From Oryzias latipes (taxonomy: Eukaryota; Chordata; Actinopteri; Beloniformes; Adrianichthyidae), in the NCBI RefSeq assembly GCF_002234675.1, contig NC_019860.2, forward strand, positions 12,398,586-12,462,585: a DNA stretch of 64,000 nucleotides, given 5' to 3'. Positions 24,006 to 35,655 of this stretch are shown piece by piece (position 1 is the stretch's first letter; every line of letters starts with the position of its first letter). The notes under the pieces were generated by a model. It did no database searches, was not told where the DNA came from, and saw only the letters and a list, made by a program, of their open reading frames with translations. The position numbers and the translations under genes are program-made.

Positions 24006-24554
24006 GTTGAAAAGTCAATTTGGGGTACTTGTAAATGGTAGCTGTGGTGGGAAAACGGCTCTATGCTCTATATGTTGAGGGAAACAGCTGACTGAGATGC
24101 AGTGATGCAGAGTATGAATGTTTAGGGTTCCTCTAAAGTACCTATAAAGTTGTGTTACTAACCCTGTATAGTGTCTTAAATGTCCGTATCCTAACACAAT
24201 GAGTCCTAACAAGGAGATGTGTAAAATATGAGGGGTTCAAATCTTGAAGAGCAGCTTTGAGAAACATTATTTTTGTTGTTTATGGAAATTATGATCCAGT
24301 GGCTTTTCTTTTTTCAAGGACGATAGAAATGGCTTTTTGTTTGTGTGGGATGTTTGAAAGCTCTAAGGTTAGGTAGTTTGTGAAATTAATATCAAAAATG
24401 GTAAAGCACTAATGTAGAGAGAAAAAAGATGGTGTTTAAATGTCATTGAGAGAGAACGGAGTGCCTATTTAGAGTTTTTAGAAAGTAGAGAAGAGACACT
24501 CAAAGTTTATTCTAGCGAAGTACCAAGGAAGATTTATTGAATTTGGTTCAGGTT

Positions 24555-24685
24555 GCATGCTGGCACAGTGGTTAGTGCTCTTGCCTCAAAAACCTGGTTC
24601 AAATCCAGGCTGCACGGACGGCCTCCGACAACCCCAAGACCCCGAAAAGGGATATAGCGGGTTAAGAAAATTGATGGATAGTTCA
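24555..24685 (+). repeat. Second tRNA-derived SINE, short copy
   Basis: A-box-like TGGCACAGTGGTTAGTGCTC, B box GGTTCAAATCC at 24,596-24,606, then a shortened body and an AAATTGATGGATAG tail. Confidence 0.75.
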
Positions 24686-25532
24686 AGCTCATTATTCTTT
24701 TAACTGACAAAAGCTAAATGACATTTTGCATGTTCAATTTAAAACAGTACACCTAAAACTAAATTCATGGCAATCTATAGAAATATAAAAGTGTTTTTTG
24801 ACAACACAGTTTAGTCACAAAATGGAAGTTTGAACTCAGACCAAATTAATGGCAATTCCACATGTTTGTGAATGAATGAAGGGTTGTTACTCAGAGCAAC
24901 TGACAAAAGTACCTCTTGTATACAAACTAATTATATTATTATCTAAATAGTTTCAGTGGCTAAATCCAGGGAAAGATGCTTCACACTCCCTGGAATTCAC
25001 TCCAAATTGTTGATCATTTGTCATTATGTTTTGTGGTGTAAAGAGGTAACAAGAGTAACTTTAGACCTGTTTTTTTTACTAATTAATCTACTTTGACAGG
25101 AATGAATGGACTTTAGAGTTGTTACTAAGTTAAAGGGGAATTGGCTTAGAGTATGGGAAGTATTTGTGACACTTTGATCTTTAATTTGGCATGTGTTGTA
25201 TTGAATTATGTTTCTTTGGAATTTACTTTGTGTCCTGTGGAGGTTAATGAAATGTTGCATGTGATAGCTTTAATTATAAGGTCAGACCAGTGCTGCCAAA
25301 GCTGTTGTCATGACCATGCTTCTTATTTACCAGCTTTCCCTGACCAGAAAATTACCAGCATATGAGAAAGGGATTTCTGAAAAACAAGCTTGACCTTAGA
25401 TCTTGAGAACATGAGATCTCAACAGATTATTGGACCATGGTGCTGCCTTGCCTTCTTGGAGATTTTACTTCCAGTCACTTGGAGAAAATACATTTTACTA
25501 TTATTTTAAACAAGTTTTGTGTTTCTCTTTAG

Positions 25533-25724
25533 AAAGCTGGGGGCCCTGGTGAAGACATCTGATTCATAATGTCTGAACGCTATGACTGCACTGAGTGTCA
25601 GGAGTCCCTGTACGGGCAAAAGTATGTACTGAAGGAAGAACAGCCACACTGCATCACGTGCTATGAGGCACTGTACTCCAACAGCTGTGAAGTGTGTAAG
25701 AAGCTCATCAGCTGCACCAGCAAG
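25533..25724 (+). CDS. fhl2: fhl2 coding exon 1 (half LIM)
   Basis: The exon follows a TTTCTCTTTAG acceptor, has 36 bases of 5' UTR, the ATG at 25,569, and ends in phase 0 before GTGAAA. It encodes residues 1-52 with the half LIM and the first zinc ligands of LIM1. Confidence 0.93.
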
Positions 25725-28700
25725 GTGAAACCCAGATTCTTCTTTTTCAACGTTTAGTAAAATTTAATTATTCACCAGTACAATCTTTTAAGAGTATATT
25801 AAACCTGGAATTTGTCTATTACTTGTGAATAAATGACCAGCGGGCTCAAAGTTTACAGTTTAGCTTTTCATAAACTGTGAAGAAAATCTAATTTCTTCCT
25901 TTGATACTAGTTCTTGGTCAACACATAAAATGGGAACAAAATAACAGTTTAATTATGTTGTGCAACAGCTTCGGAGGGCTTGTACTTTTCGTAATAGTTG
26001 AACAGCAATAACCATTGACTGTATAGGAGAACTCGACTCACAACATCTGGTTCCAATCTGTATTGTAGAAAAATGGCTACTGAATTGACTTCATTTGGTT
26101 GGAACCAGAAGCTAGGCATATTGTATGGGTGACATCACACTCCCTCAGTCCAGTTCTCTTATACAGTCAATGGCAATAACCCTGCAACATCGAAAGGGCC
26201 TTTTGAGATAGGTGAAGTTTAACACTAAACCAGTGTACTGCACAAATATTTGACTGACATTGTCAACATAGCATATACATTATTAAGTGCAGGAAAGTCC
26301 ATGGCCAAAGATAGGTGGAACTTATTTTACTCAAGGAGTATGGCTGCCCTACACCAGAAATGCAAATTCCTCTTTCATAATAGTCCAAATATCAATCCCA
26401 CATGCCAAGAAATAAATTCCTAAGGTATACTCATAACCTTTACTTCTGCCAAATGCACAACTATTTCCACTTTGGAAAAGATGACACCAGACAACACACT
26501 GATAGGATGGGAACTTGCTGCACTGTACCAGATTTTTCAGTTCTTTTTAGTTTGACCCTTAAAGTTCAGCAGCAAATTTGCTACAGCAAACAACGAAACA
26601 GTCTCCTTGGGTCATATTCAGATGTCTTGATTTAAGTCTTTGTGCTTGCAGGATCTTTCGTACAAAAGCCGTCACTGGCACAGTGACTGCTTTCTCTGCA
26701 ATAAGTGCACCAGATCACTGGTTGACCGACCTTTTGCCACCAAAGGTGATCTGCTGATGTGCACCGACTGCTACTGCCATGAGTACTCTGCCAAGTGCCA
26801 TGCATGCCTGAAGACCATAATGCCAGGTTTCTTTCTTCCTCTGTAGACTTTCAATTATTTGTATCAGGTTAAGGGTATACCCTTTATTATTTATTTGAAA
26901 TTCTCTTACAATTGTTTTTTTCTGATCTATACACCAACCAGGCACCAAGAAGATGGAGCACAAAGGCAACAGTTGGCATGAGAACTGCTTTATTTGCAAC
27001 CATTGTCAGCAAACCATTGGCACCAAAAGCTTTGTCAAGAAGGATAACAATAACTACTGCATGTCCTGCTATGAGAGACTGTTTGCCCTGCAGTGCATTC
27101 ACTGCAAGAAGGTAAAAAATGTAACAAAAAAGTGTAAAATGCAGCAATATTTCCCGTTCAACGGTTATTTTCCAGAGTAAAAAGAATTCCTGCAAATGTG
27201 TTCATGATATTAATTTATCAAGCTTATATAGGGATGAAATTACTAAATTGAAGCTAATGATGCAGTTCTAAAAGGAAGTGAATGAGGAGGACGAATCCTA
27301 AACAATCTTAAACCGTTTGAGCAGAAAACAGATGGCCAAGCAGCCAGTAGTCAGAGACATCTCCTGGTGTTAGGAGCAACAAATCCCCCTGACAGACGTA
27401 CTGGCGTTCCCAGTGGTCTTTTAGTCATGATTATGCATATTTGCTGCAGCTTTATTAGAAATACGCCTCTGGGTCATGGGTGGGATTGTTGTCGTGGAAG
27501 TAATCCTATGTGAAAATCCCATCATTCCTTTGTTTACACTCTCCCACTAGTTTACAGACCATCACAACCTCAAGCAATAGCATAGCAAAGAAACGGTAAG
27601 CAATATTGGGGCTATCCAGCCATACAGTTTTGAGCCAGATGCCATCTGCTTGTGATCCATCATAATTTGAATAAAGAAATACTTAATACTCTTGAATTCC
27701 TCTATATACGTCCTCAATCTTGAGAAAAATTCTACTAGAACAAGTAAAAAACACCAAAGCACCATGTTCATTGGAGTATTGATTAAGTTTTGCACTTCTC
27801 TAATAATTAAAAATATACATTGAAAATCATTTAACGTCATAAAACAAATGTCATGGAAGAAAGGACGACTTAATTGGTGCAATAATAATGATTTGAGCAT
27901 CCTTTAATTATTGATAATGCTCACTTCGAAGGTTAACAAGGTAACAACTACAGAACCCGCATCAAACTTGCACTGAAGGAAAGAAAAGTGGTATGGGCTC
28001 CGGCTATGCAACCGTAACTTCTTTTTAGGTGTGCACTATCACTGTAGATGATCACTTTTTAATTCACACCTGCAGCCAATTAGAATCAAGTATTCACCCG
28101 GACCATGGCACAGGTAAGGGATAATGGAAACAAAGTGTGAATTATCAAAAACACACTTTGCGGAAGCAACCATGGTTCAGACTTCCACGTCGTGGGTGTG
28201 CATAATCATTGTGGATAATCATTTTTTAATCCACATCCATCGAGTATTTACCTCGACCATGGTGCAAAAAGCAAAACAGATAATGAAACATTAAATTTTA
28301 TAGATTAAGACAAAATTCCAAAAACCAAAACTTAAAAAACAAAAACGAAAAAACATTTTGGAAAACAAAAGCAATTTCCAGAAAACAAAATGAAATGTTA
28401 AAAAATGAACCACAATAAAAAACTGGAAACAATAGGTATTGTGGGACATCGCTGATTAAATGATGATATTAAAACATCATCATCCAATCAGTGATGTCTC
28501 ATATTACCTAACTTTTCTATTTTCTGTAAAAAAACATATCAGGAAGCAAAAGTAATTTACAGAAATCAAAATGAAATGTTAAAATATACAACAACACAGA
28601 CTATGGAGTTTCTCCTTTTTTACATTCTTGGATGCTGGTGTGCCATGGGATTTTTGTTAAAGAAAAAGTGTACCTTGGCTCAAAATAGGTCGAACAACAT

Positions 28701-31700
28701 TGTTCTAATTTCACTGTTCCTAATTTACTTCAAAATTTGTGTAAACTGTAGACCTATTATTGTTGAAATGATTACATTTAAGGTAATCTACATTTTACAA
28801 GTTAAGGATGGTCAGGGCTCCATGGACACACTCAATCTTGTCTAAGGTTAGAAGCTAAGCATACTCAAGACCAGATTGTCTTTGGATGGGAGACCACCTT
28901 GGACTACCAGGTGCCTTGAGTTATTGCAACCACACAGGGACACTTTCCAATGATTCTATGTGCTGGTTTCAGGTCCAGGTAAATGTAGGGGGTTGGGTCA
29001 AACTGATTGTTTGGGTGACTTGCTGTAGTGACCCCTGAAGGAAGAAGATATAAGAAAAACAAACCTTAAAATAAGGGAAAAACTACTCATTCTGACACTT
29101 GAAATCCTTTTTGTTATCCTTTAGCCCATCACCACTGGAGGGATCAGCTACCACGACAAGCCCTGGCACAAAGAGTGCTTCGTTTGTACTGGTTGCAAGC
29201 TACAGCTGGCTGGACAGCGCTTCACTTCTCGGGATGACTTCGCCTACTGCCTTGAATGCTTTTGCAGCCTATTTGCAAAGAAATGCATCTCATGCAACAA
29301 ACCAATCAGTGGTAAAACAAAAAAGGCTTTGTTTGATTTACAGAATTTGCATGATGCTGCTAGACGAGTACACCCATGCATGTGTGCTTTTTATTTCTTA
29401 ATGGTCTAAAGAAAAACTAATATTTTTGTCATTTTAGAGCATATTTTCAAAGTTTAGAGCTCCAGTGTCATTTTGTTTTTAAAAGATTATGGACATTTTT
29501 GCTCTGTTAAGTTACATTATAAGTAATATGAACGGACATTGTTTTGACATTGCTAAAATGTGAAACAGTAAACATAAACTAAAAGTTTGTGAATGCTCTG
29601 CCACTTAAGTTTATAGATGGCTTTTACAAGCACAACACAATTCTTTTTTTTACATTACTGTTTAGATAAAAAATGTTTTTTAACCATAATCACTTAATAT
29701 AGCAAACGAGCTAAAAAACCGAAGAGTAGCTTTTTTTGTTGGCATCATTGACTGTATATGAGAACTGCACTGAGTGATCCCTCCCCCCTTGTGTTCCACA
29801 TAGGAAGTATTCGCTGGTTCCAGGAAGCCAAACATTTATATTTGTCCCAATAATCTGTCTGAGGCATAATAAAATCGAATCGACTAATACCATTAAAAAC
29901 TGATTTCAAACTAAGATTAATGTCATGTGCGGGGGAGGCTCGAGAGCCGGTAGGACCCAGACGCAGAGACGGAAGGCCAACGGGTTCAGGACTAGAGGGT
30001 TTAATGTCCAACAAACAAAAGGCGCTGCAGAGCAGGATGACAAAAACAAAACAAAAACTCACTGTAGCGTGGCGAGGGACATGAAACGAGGACGCTAGAC
30101 AGGAATGACGTAAAACACACGACCAGAAGTTAATGGACCAGCACAGGAGGAAGGCAGAGACAAGACTTATATACAGACAGGGCAGACAAGACACAGGTGA
30201 ACACGATCAGGGCAGATGGGGACCAAAGGAAGTAAAGCTCAAGAAACAAGACAAGACAGGAAACCTTTCAAAATAAAACAGGAAACAGAACCAAACAAGA
30301 CAGAACAAGAACTAAAACGTAAAACAAGACACAACAAACTCAAACCATGACAATTAATCTATAATCGAATTGAAATTGGAAAATACCATTTGGAAAGGTT
30401 CATTTTACTTTAACATAAAAACGACCAAGTGTCATAATTAAATTCCTGTTTCCTTGTCTGTTTGAACACATATTTGATTTACACTTGATTATCTTGCAAG
30501 AAATACAAGGACTCTGGAAAACTTCACATGCACTGGTCAGCACCGAGGTATTTGTCTCTGAGTCACACTGGTTAAAGCTTTGGCTAAAGATTTCCTGGAT
30601 CGATCTTAGGTCAGTGAATCAGATAAAATCGGATTGTTTAAAATGAACCAAAATCAAAAGGGAATCGAATCAGCAATCACAAATATCGACTTGAATCGCG
30701 TTAAAATGACTCGTTACACCCCTACAAAATGTTCAAGTTATAAACTGACCCATCAGATGCCTCATTAAAAGCAAAGGGTACCCATTGGCCCCCACCTCGA
30801 ATATTTGATTGACAGTATCTCCAAAGCCTGTTTTCAGTGGAACGGGTGTAGACTTCGAACAAGCTTACTCCTGATTGATTACAGTAGTAATGTTCAATCA
30901 ATTTGCTTCCCTACCCCTTCGGCTTCTCCCTACCCTGGCTCCAACAAGCGATGTCCGTATCATGTTAAAATGGCGACTGAATGGACTTCATTTAGCTTGA
31001 GCCTGAAGTGAGGCATTTTCTATGGAGGATGTCACACTCACTAAGTCCAGTTGTCTTCTACAATCAATGGTTGCTACTCACATCGAGATAACCTGTTTTT
31101 CTTGGTTAGACAAGAAAAATTGGCATCTGTTCTCTTCAGAAAACAAGTAAACACTAGTTTAGAAATAGCATTTTAAAAACAGTATTCATCAAAGCAGTTT
31201 TGAATTCCTCTTTGACTTTTCAAATTAGCCCAAAATAGTTTAACTTTCGAGGCGTTTGCTTACCTTGTGTTAAAAAACTGAGCATCTTTGATTGGAAATG
31301 CTTAGTATGCCAATTTAATGAGGTGTTTAAGGCAAAAAACAAAACAAAAAAAACGAGTTTAATGTTTGTTTTCTTCAAATAAAAATCAATTTTTTAAATA
31401 ATTTTGAATTTTTCTTTCTAAAAGATGTTTTTAGTTTCAAACATCAATTAAACGTTTGTCTTCCTAATCTTATTTTTATTGTTGATATGAGCTTTAAAAA
31501 TACATTGAATATTTAGAAAATATTGACTGAAAGGACATTTCATTTAAAATTTAAAAAGAAGCTCTCTTTCAGGACTTTTTTTTAAAAATCATAACATGTA
31601 AAATTGTGACAACTCGGATTGAAGCCATAATCCAGCTAAAGTCCGTCAAAAATAATATTTAATGTGGATTTAGCTTTTCAGAGATCATGTGCTTTCCTCT

Positions 31701-31932
31701 GCGTCTCCAATCACCATCAATTACAGGTTTTGATTGCATTAATGTGATCATAAGACTTCTGTCTTCTGTTTTTATTTTAGGTCTGGGGGGCAGCAAGTAC
31801 ATCTCATTTGAGGAGCGCCAATGGCACAACAACTGCTTCAACTGCAAAAAGTGTGGAGCGTCTTTGGTTGGACGAGGGTTTCTGACATCCAAAGAAGACA
31901 TCTACTGCCCCGACTGTGGCAAAGACCTCTGA
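25569..31932 (+). CDS. fhl2: Four and a half LIM domains protein 2 (complete)
   Basis: Five coding exons (25,569-25,724; 26,652-26,826; 26,942-27,111; 29,125-29,311; 31,781-31,932) join in matching phases to a 279-residue protein, the length of human FHL2. The layout is an N-terminal half LIM (CxxC at 7/10, HC at 27/28) followed by four LIM domains from about residues 40, 101, 162 and 221, with all CxxC, HxxCF and CxxC zinc ligands visible. The FHL2 assignment rests on ITTGGISY, AGQRFTSRDDFAYC and GLGGSKYISFEERQWH; FHL5 and FHL1 differ there. FHL2 is a scaffold and transcriptional co-regulator in muscle, focal adhesions and nucleus. Introns are 927, 115, 2,013 and 2,469 bp. Start: the first ATG after the acceptor at 25,533, in the same context as other FHL genes. 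Which teleost duplicate (a or b) it is cannot be settled here. Confidence 0.96.
26012..26173. mobile_element. MITE in fhl2 intron
   Basis: The terminal inverted repeats CCATTGACTGTATAGGAGAA and TTCTCTTATACAGTCAATGG enclose about 160 bp, with CAATAA directly flanking both ends as a likely target duplication. Larger copies with the same ends occur at 29,746-31,070, and a single end is seen near 57,719. Confidence 0.75.
26652..26826 (+). CDS. fhl2: fhl2 coding exon 2 (LIM1)
   Basis: 175 nt from DLSYKSRHWH to KTIMP plus one base; encodes most of LIM1 and the first ligands of LIM2. The following intron is only 115 bp. Confidence 0.95.
26942..27111 (+). CDS. fhl2: fhl2 coding exon 3 (LIM2)
   Basis: 170 nt, entering in phase 1 and leaving in phase 0 before GTAAAA. 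Encodes GTKKMEHKGNSWHENCF through CIHCKK. Confidence 0.95.
27405..27800 (+). repeat. Family A repeat copy in fhl2 intron 3
   Basis: Shares GTTCCCAGTGGTCTTTTAGT, ACAGTTTTGAGCCAGATG and TTTGAATAAAGAAATACTTA blocks with 36,740-37,330. It is non-coding. Confidence 0.65.
27905..28270. repeat. MITE fragments with CCAATYAGAATYGAGTATTCACC block
   Basis: Two diverged copies, at about 28,030-28,130 and 28,190-28,265, each contain an ATCACTTTTTAATtCACA-like piece and a GAGTATTCACCCGGACCATGG-like end. The same block recurs at 48,110-48,180. Confidence 0.5.
28808..29065 (+). repeat. 5S rRNA-derived SINE (SINE3-type)
   Basis: The head at 28,811-28,921 aligns along its length with vertebrate 5S rRNA. It has GAAGCTAAGC (box A region) and the exact internal control block TGGATGGGAGACC at 28,883-28,895, then TACCAGGTGC. 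The downstream part (GCTGTAGTGACCCCTGAAGG) looks like a SINE/LINE tail. It is too diverged and too fused to be a functional 5S gene. Confidence 0.85.
29125..29311 (+). CDS. fhl2: fhl2 coding exon 4 (LIM3)
   Basis: 187 nt after a TCCTTTAG acceptor; encodes PITTGGISYHDKPWHKECF through CNKPIS plus one base before GTAAAA. Confidence 0.95.
29746..31070. mobile_element. TIR element carrying a nested insertion
   Basis: The left end CATTGACTGTATATGAGAAC (29,746) and the right end GTTGTCTTCTACAATCAATG match the MITE at 26,012. The interior includes ATTGGCCCCCACCTCGAATA and TTACTCCTGATTGATTACAG, found inverted in the copy at 18,700-19,375. The 29,921-30,352 element is inserted inside it. Confidence 0.6.
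29921..30352. mobile_element. 432-bp TGTCATG-ended DNA element
   Basis: The element starts TGTCATG and ends CATGACA, with ATTAA on both flanks (29,916-29,920 and 30,353-30,357). The body is A/C-rich with many ACAAGACA-type repeats and no ORF of note. The superfamily is uncertain. Confidence 0.65.
31781..31932 (+). CDS. fhl2: fhl2 coding exon 5 (LIM4, stop)
   Basis: 152 nt after TTTATTTTAG, encoding GLGGSKYISFEERQWH to CPDCGKDL and a TGA stop. A 3' UTR follows, with the first AATAAA at 32,028. Confidence 0.95.
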
Positions 31933-32027
31933 GTTTTTGGCAAAGAGAAGAAACTGCATGTGCTACATAATTGATCCCACTCCATGACCTGCATGCCATA
32001 ATATCCTATTCAATATTGACTGATATA

Positions 32028-32033
32028 AATAAA
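32028..32033 (+). promoter_or_regulatory. fhl2: fhl2 polyadenylation signal
   Basis: First AATAAA after the fhl2 stop codon, about 95 bp downstream. Another lies near 33,057. Confidence 0.55.
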
Positions 32034-32333
32034 TAGTTGGCTTAACACAAATATATTTTCTGGGAGCCAAGCTTGATGTTTTGATGCAAGGTACAAGATT
32101 TCTATTAATCAGTAGTTTGATCTAATGCAGTTTGAATCTATCTGATAAAACCCAGCTAATGTTTGTAATTATTAGCTCTTTATTAATATCTAATGAAAGA
32201 CTTAGAAGGAAAATCTTACCTAGTACTGGTTTTTTAATGTCTCTAACACCACCAAGGCAGTCCATTGTACTTTACAGGGGGAAAAAGTGTGTACAGACTC
32301 GGCTCTAAAGGACCTATATCATGCTTTTCTTAA

Positions 32334-32934
32334 AGGGCCTATACCATGCTGTTCTTAAGCCTTTTATAGTAATCTATATTCATGTAAGATAGTACCTTTA
32401 GCACACAAAAGAGGACATTTTTATTGAATATTAGTATTATTATTATATTAATATTATCCAATTCTTTTCCAACCTGGAAGAAAGACGACTTGATCTCTGA
32501 GGCACCGGCCTTCGCTCCTTGTAGTTTCATGACGTCAACTTACAGTCGGCCTCGGCAGCATGTCTACATTCCACCTATGAAAACAAACATCCAAACTTTT
32601 GCAAAGATGGATGTGCATGTTTGTGCATATAAAATAAACATGTTTAGTTGATAACTACTAGCTCTGCCGAGAAAGTAAGTGCGTGCGTGTTAGCCTGGGG
32701 GCAGTGCTGGCAGTGCCGATTCTTCCTGGTAGGGGCTGTTTCTCGCTTATCTACTTCACAATGTAAGAACCCGTTCGTTTTCGTGGATTGGGAGGGGCTG
32801 GTGTTCAGGTTTTTAGAGTTACTCCGAAATGTGTGAATGGATCATAATACCACTTTTGGGTTGTTTTTTGTGAGGAATGAACATCGTAATTCACTTAAAA
32901 GCTCAAAAAGCTACATCTTCATGATATAGGCCCT
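32334..32934. mobile_element. Repeat family B element with AGGGCCTATA ends
   Basis: AGGGCCTATACCATG at the left is mirrored by CATGATATAGGCCCT at the right, about 600 bp apart. An inverted partial copy lies at 14,090-14,352. It is non-coding. Confidence 0.65.
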
Positions 32935-32939
32935 ATAAA

Positions 32940-35280
32940 TGCACACTAGATAATGGTTCGAAAATTGGCTACTCTCCAACAAGAACGATTACTTTAAAGA
33001 CATTTTTTCCTTTATGACATTTTGGAACCTTGTGTGATCCTTTCCTCAATGCTTGTAATAAACAGTATACATGTAACATTGCGGGACCACATTAAACTTA
33101 ATAAATGTATGCAATTTAAAATTGAACATTTATGGAGATAAAGTCAAATTTGACATACATGGATGTATGCATGCATCATCTGTCTGTTCTATCTATTGGC
33201 CTTCAACTCTATATTCACCACTCATACAACAGTTTTTTTATAATTACATCTTAACTTTCCTTGCTTTGCCAAAGTTATTTGGCACAAAATATTTGTTTTG
33301 GGGACTGTATTTGTTGTTTTTTGGGGTTTTTTCGAAAATAAAAGATTTAGGAAAAAGTTTCTGGTCCATTTTTATAAATATTAGGCAGCAACCTTGAAAA
33401 AAAAGTTGCATTCATCAAAAAAAGGTTTCTGCGCTTGGAGGAGGTGGTTATGGAGGCGTATCAAACTTCCCATATTTCGCAAAATTACAACGGAAAGACT
33501 TTTTTAGAATTAAATGAGTAACATGACCAATAACTCTGCACATGCAGCCAGTTTGCATCAATTTTCTTAATCCGCTGGGGCTGCTGGGTTGCCAGAGAAT
33601 GTTGGGTGAAGGAGGGATACACCCTGGACAGGTCGCCAGCCCATCACAGTGCCCATGGTGCTGTGCGGTCCATGGGTGCCTGGCCGGATGGCAGACAGAC
33701 AGCTGGTGCAGGATCAGTTGGCATGCTCAAACTGCAAGCCAGTCGCCCAACGACGGCATAGCTGGAGTGATAGCACTCACTGCACCATATCCCGGCATAG
33801 CAGCTCGCTATGTCAGGCGGTAAAGCTAATTTTCTTGCTATGCCGGCATCTGGGCAGCTGGCTGGCAATGATGGGGAGGCATCCAGCTCGGGCCTCAGAA
33901 ATTTTATAATATGTTTTGTAAGTATTGTTCAAATCCATGTTATTGAATGACTTTTTGTGTGAGTTTGTTTAGGATTATTCACATAATTATCATTTAATGG
34001 AAACAGTGTAATTGTGAAATTGTGTTTTTTCGACATTTCTAGAATTTCGATAGTTTTGCGCATATGTGTAATGGAAACACAGCAACAGTGTCCATGGCTT
34101 TAAAAATAAAGTTTTTTATTTTTTTATTGTCAGTTTAAGACCCCTTGAATTTAGAGAATTAGAATAAAGTTTAGAATTCAAACACATCATCAAAGAACAA
34201 CAAACAACAATAAGTGAATGTTAACTTTCACTAAAGATTTAGCTTAGTGAAAATAAGAACTGACAGAACGATCCCTCTGATAACATGTATTCTCATCCCG
34301 ACAGCTGCAGAAACTCACTTTTCTTTGTGGAAAGATCTTTTCAGGCGAACGGTATAGCGAACCGGTCTGCTTTGCTGATGAGTTTGATTGACAGCTTCAC
34401 TAGCCAATGGTGACATTAGTTGACCTGCTCCGTCAGAAGAGTCTCAATATTCACCGTAGAAAAATCTCTCACGCACGTGGGGAGATTCACAAACGAGAAC
34501 GGGATTTTGAATGCACATTCTGCAATTCGTATGATCTGTGAGTTCACATCACATGTGTAACTAAAAATCATGTTTGTGAAGCACCTACTGTGCATTTCTG
34601 ATACATTTATTGTGAATTTCTAAAATGTTTTTGTGAAACACAATGTGCACATTTGTGAGAAACACTTTTTGTGCATTTGTAAAACATTCAGTCTGCATGT
34701 GTGAAACACAATGTGTGTGTCTGTGAAACACAGAGTGTGCATTTGTGAAACACAACGTGTGCATTTCCAAATTTATTTAGCACGTTTGCATAAAATGACA
34801 TTTGTAAATTGAAGTGTGTGCATTTGTGACTCGGAGTGTGTGCAATTCTGAATTTTTATTTAAACTTTTTTTATTTTATTTATAGAACACAATACAAAAC
34901 AAGTGTGCAATTCTGAATTATGAGACTGTTCTGACCTCATAGGGGTGCGCTGTCCAATATTTCACCCAGGGCCCTTCAACTAGCAAGGACTGCCTCTGTC
35001 TGTTCCTGCACTGATCCCTTATCCATCTGCAACCAAATACTACTTTTCTCGTGTTACTACTTTTAGCGCTCAAGTGACTGACATGTAACTGAGAGAATCC
35101 TGTCGATTTTCAAAACTAAGATTTTTCAGAATAAAAGATCGTCCAAACGTAGTCATTTTGCTAGTTGAACTTTACAGCTCAAGTGATCGAAGCTGAGAGA
35201 GAATCCGGTTATTTTTCAAAATAAAAGATTGTCAAGAGTCAAAGGAGGGAAGAAAATGGGCAAAGTTGATTATTTCTTCC
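32940..35280. other. Intergenic; repeat pieces, no gene
   Basis: Between fhl2 and the C7orf57-like gene. It contains a SINE fragment near 33,570-33,655 (TACACCCTGGACAGGTCGCC), unclassified GC-richer repeat DNA to 33,900, and a minisatellite at 34,570-34,860. Confidence 0.45.
34570..34860. repeat. Minisatellite, TTTGTGAAACACAATGTGTGCA units
   Basis: About ten diverged units of roughly 22-30 bp, each with GTGAAACACA and TGTGCATTTG. A minus-strand ORF over it is an artefact of the repeat. Confidence 0.75.
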
Positions 35281-35345
35281 GCGGCCTGGTGCCAATTGAT
35301 AAACGGACCGGTACCGGTTCTCGTCCCGGTGGTTGGGGACCACTG
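35281..35345 (-). mobile_element. hAT element end fragment
   Basis: Ends ..GTGGTTGGGGACCACTG and carries ACCGGTACCGG. It is the reverse complement of the left end of the hAT element at 61,538. Confidence 0.65.
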
Positions 35346-35549
35346 CACCGCTATTTTGTTCTGCCCTTTGTATTCACATACCTAGAAGTTCATTTGTCAC
35401 CGTACGTCATGTAACTTTCATGCGCACAAGTAAAACCTAAAGGGGATTAAAAAAATAGTGTTACAAACGTCCCCTTCTAACAAGGAAACGTCTTGTTTCC
35501 ATACAAAACAATAAAGAGGAATGAAAATATACCAGGCAAGCTTTGTTTT

Positions 35550-35655
35550 ACATACCGGAAGTCGAGAGCAGGTGCTACAGGAAGTGCTCAGTACCATTGC
35601 AGAGCAATTCTGACGAGCTAAAGGCGTTTTCCAACTGTTCAGCTTTAGCTAGAAG
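35550..35655 (+). promoter_or_regulatory. Possible promoter and 5' UTR exon of the C7orf57-like gene
   Basis: Two ETS-type motifs (CCGGAAG, CAGGAAG) at about 35,553-35,584 precede a stretch that ends AGCTAGAAG|GTATTTG, a plausible donor at 35,656, 1.8 kb upstream of the exon with the start codon. The composition is typical of a housekeeping TATA-less start. No transcript evidence. Confidence 0.35.

Noticed and set aside
28811..28921. Functional 5S rRNA gene
   Set aside because: Too many differences from vertebrate 5S outside the promoter box, and it is fused to a SINE tail.
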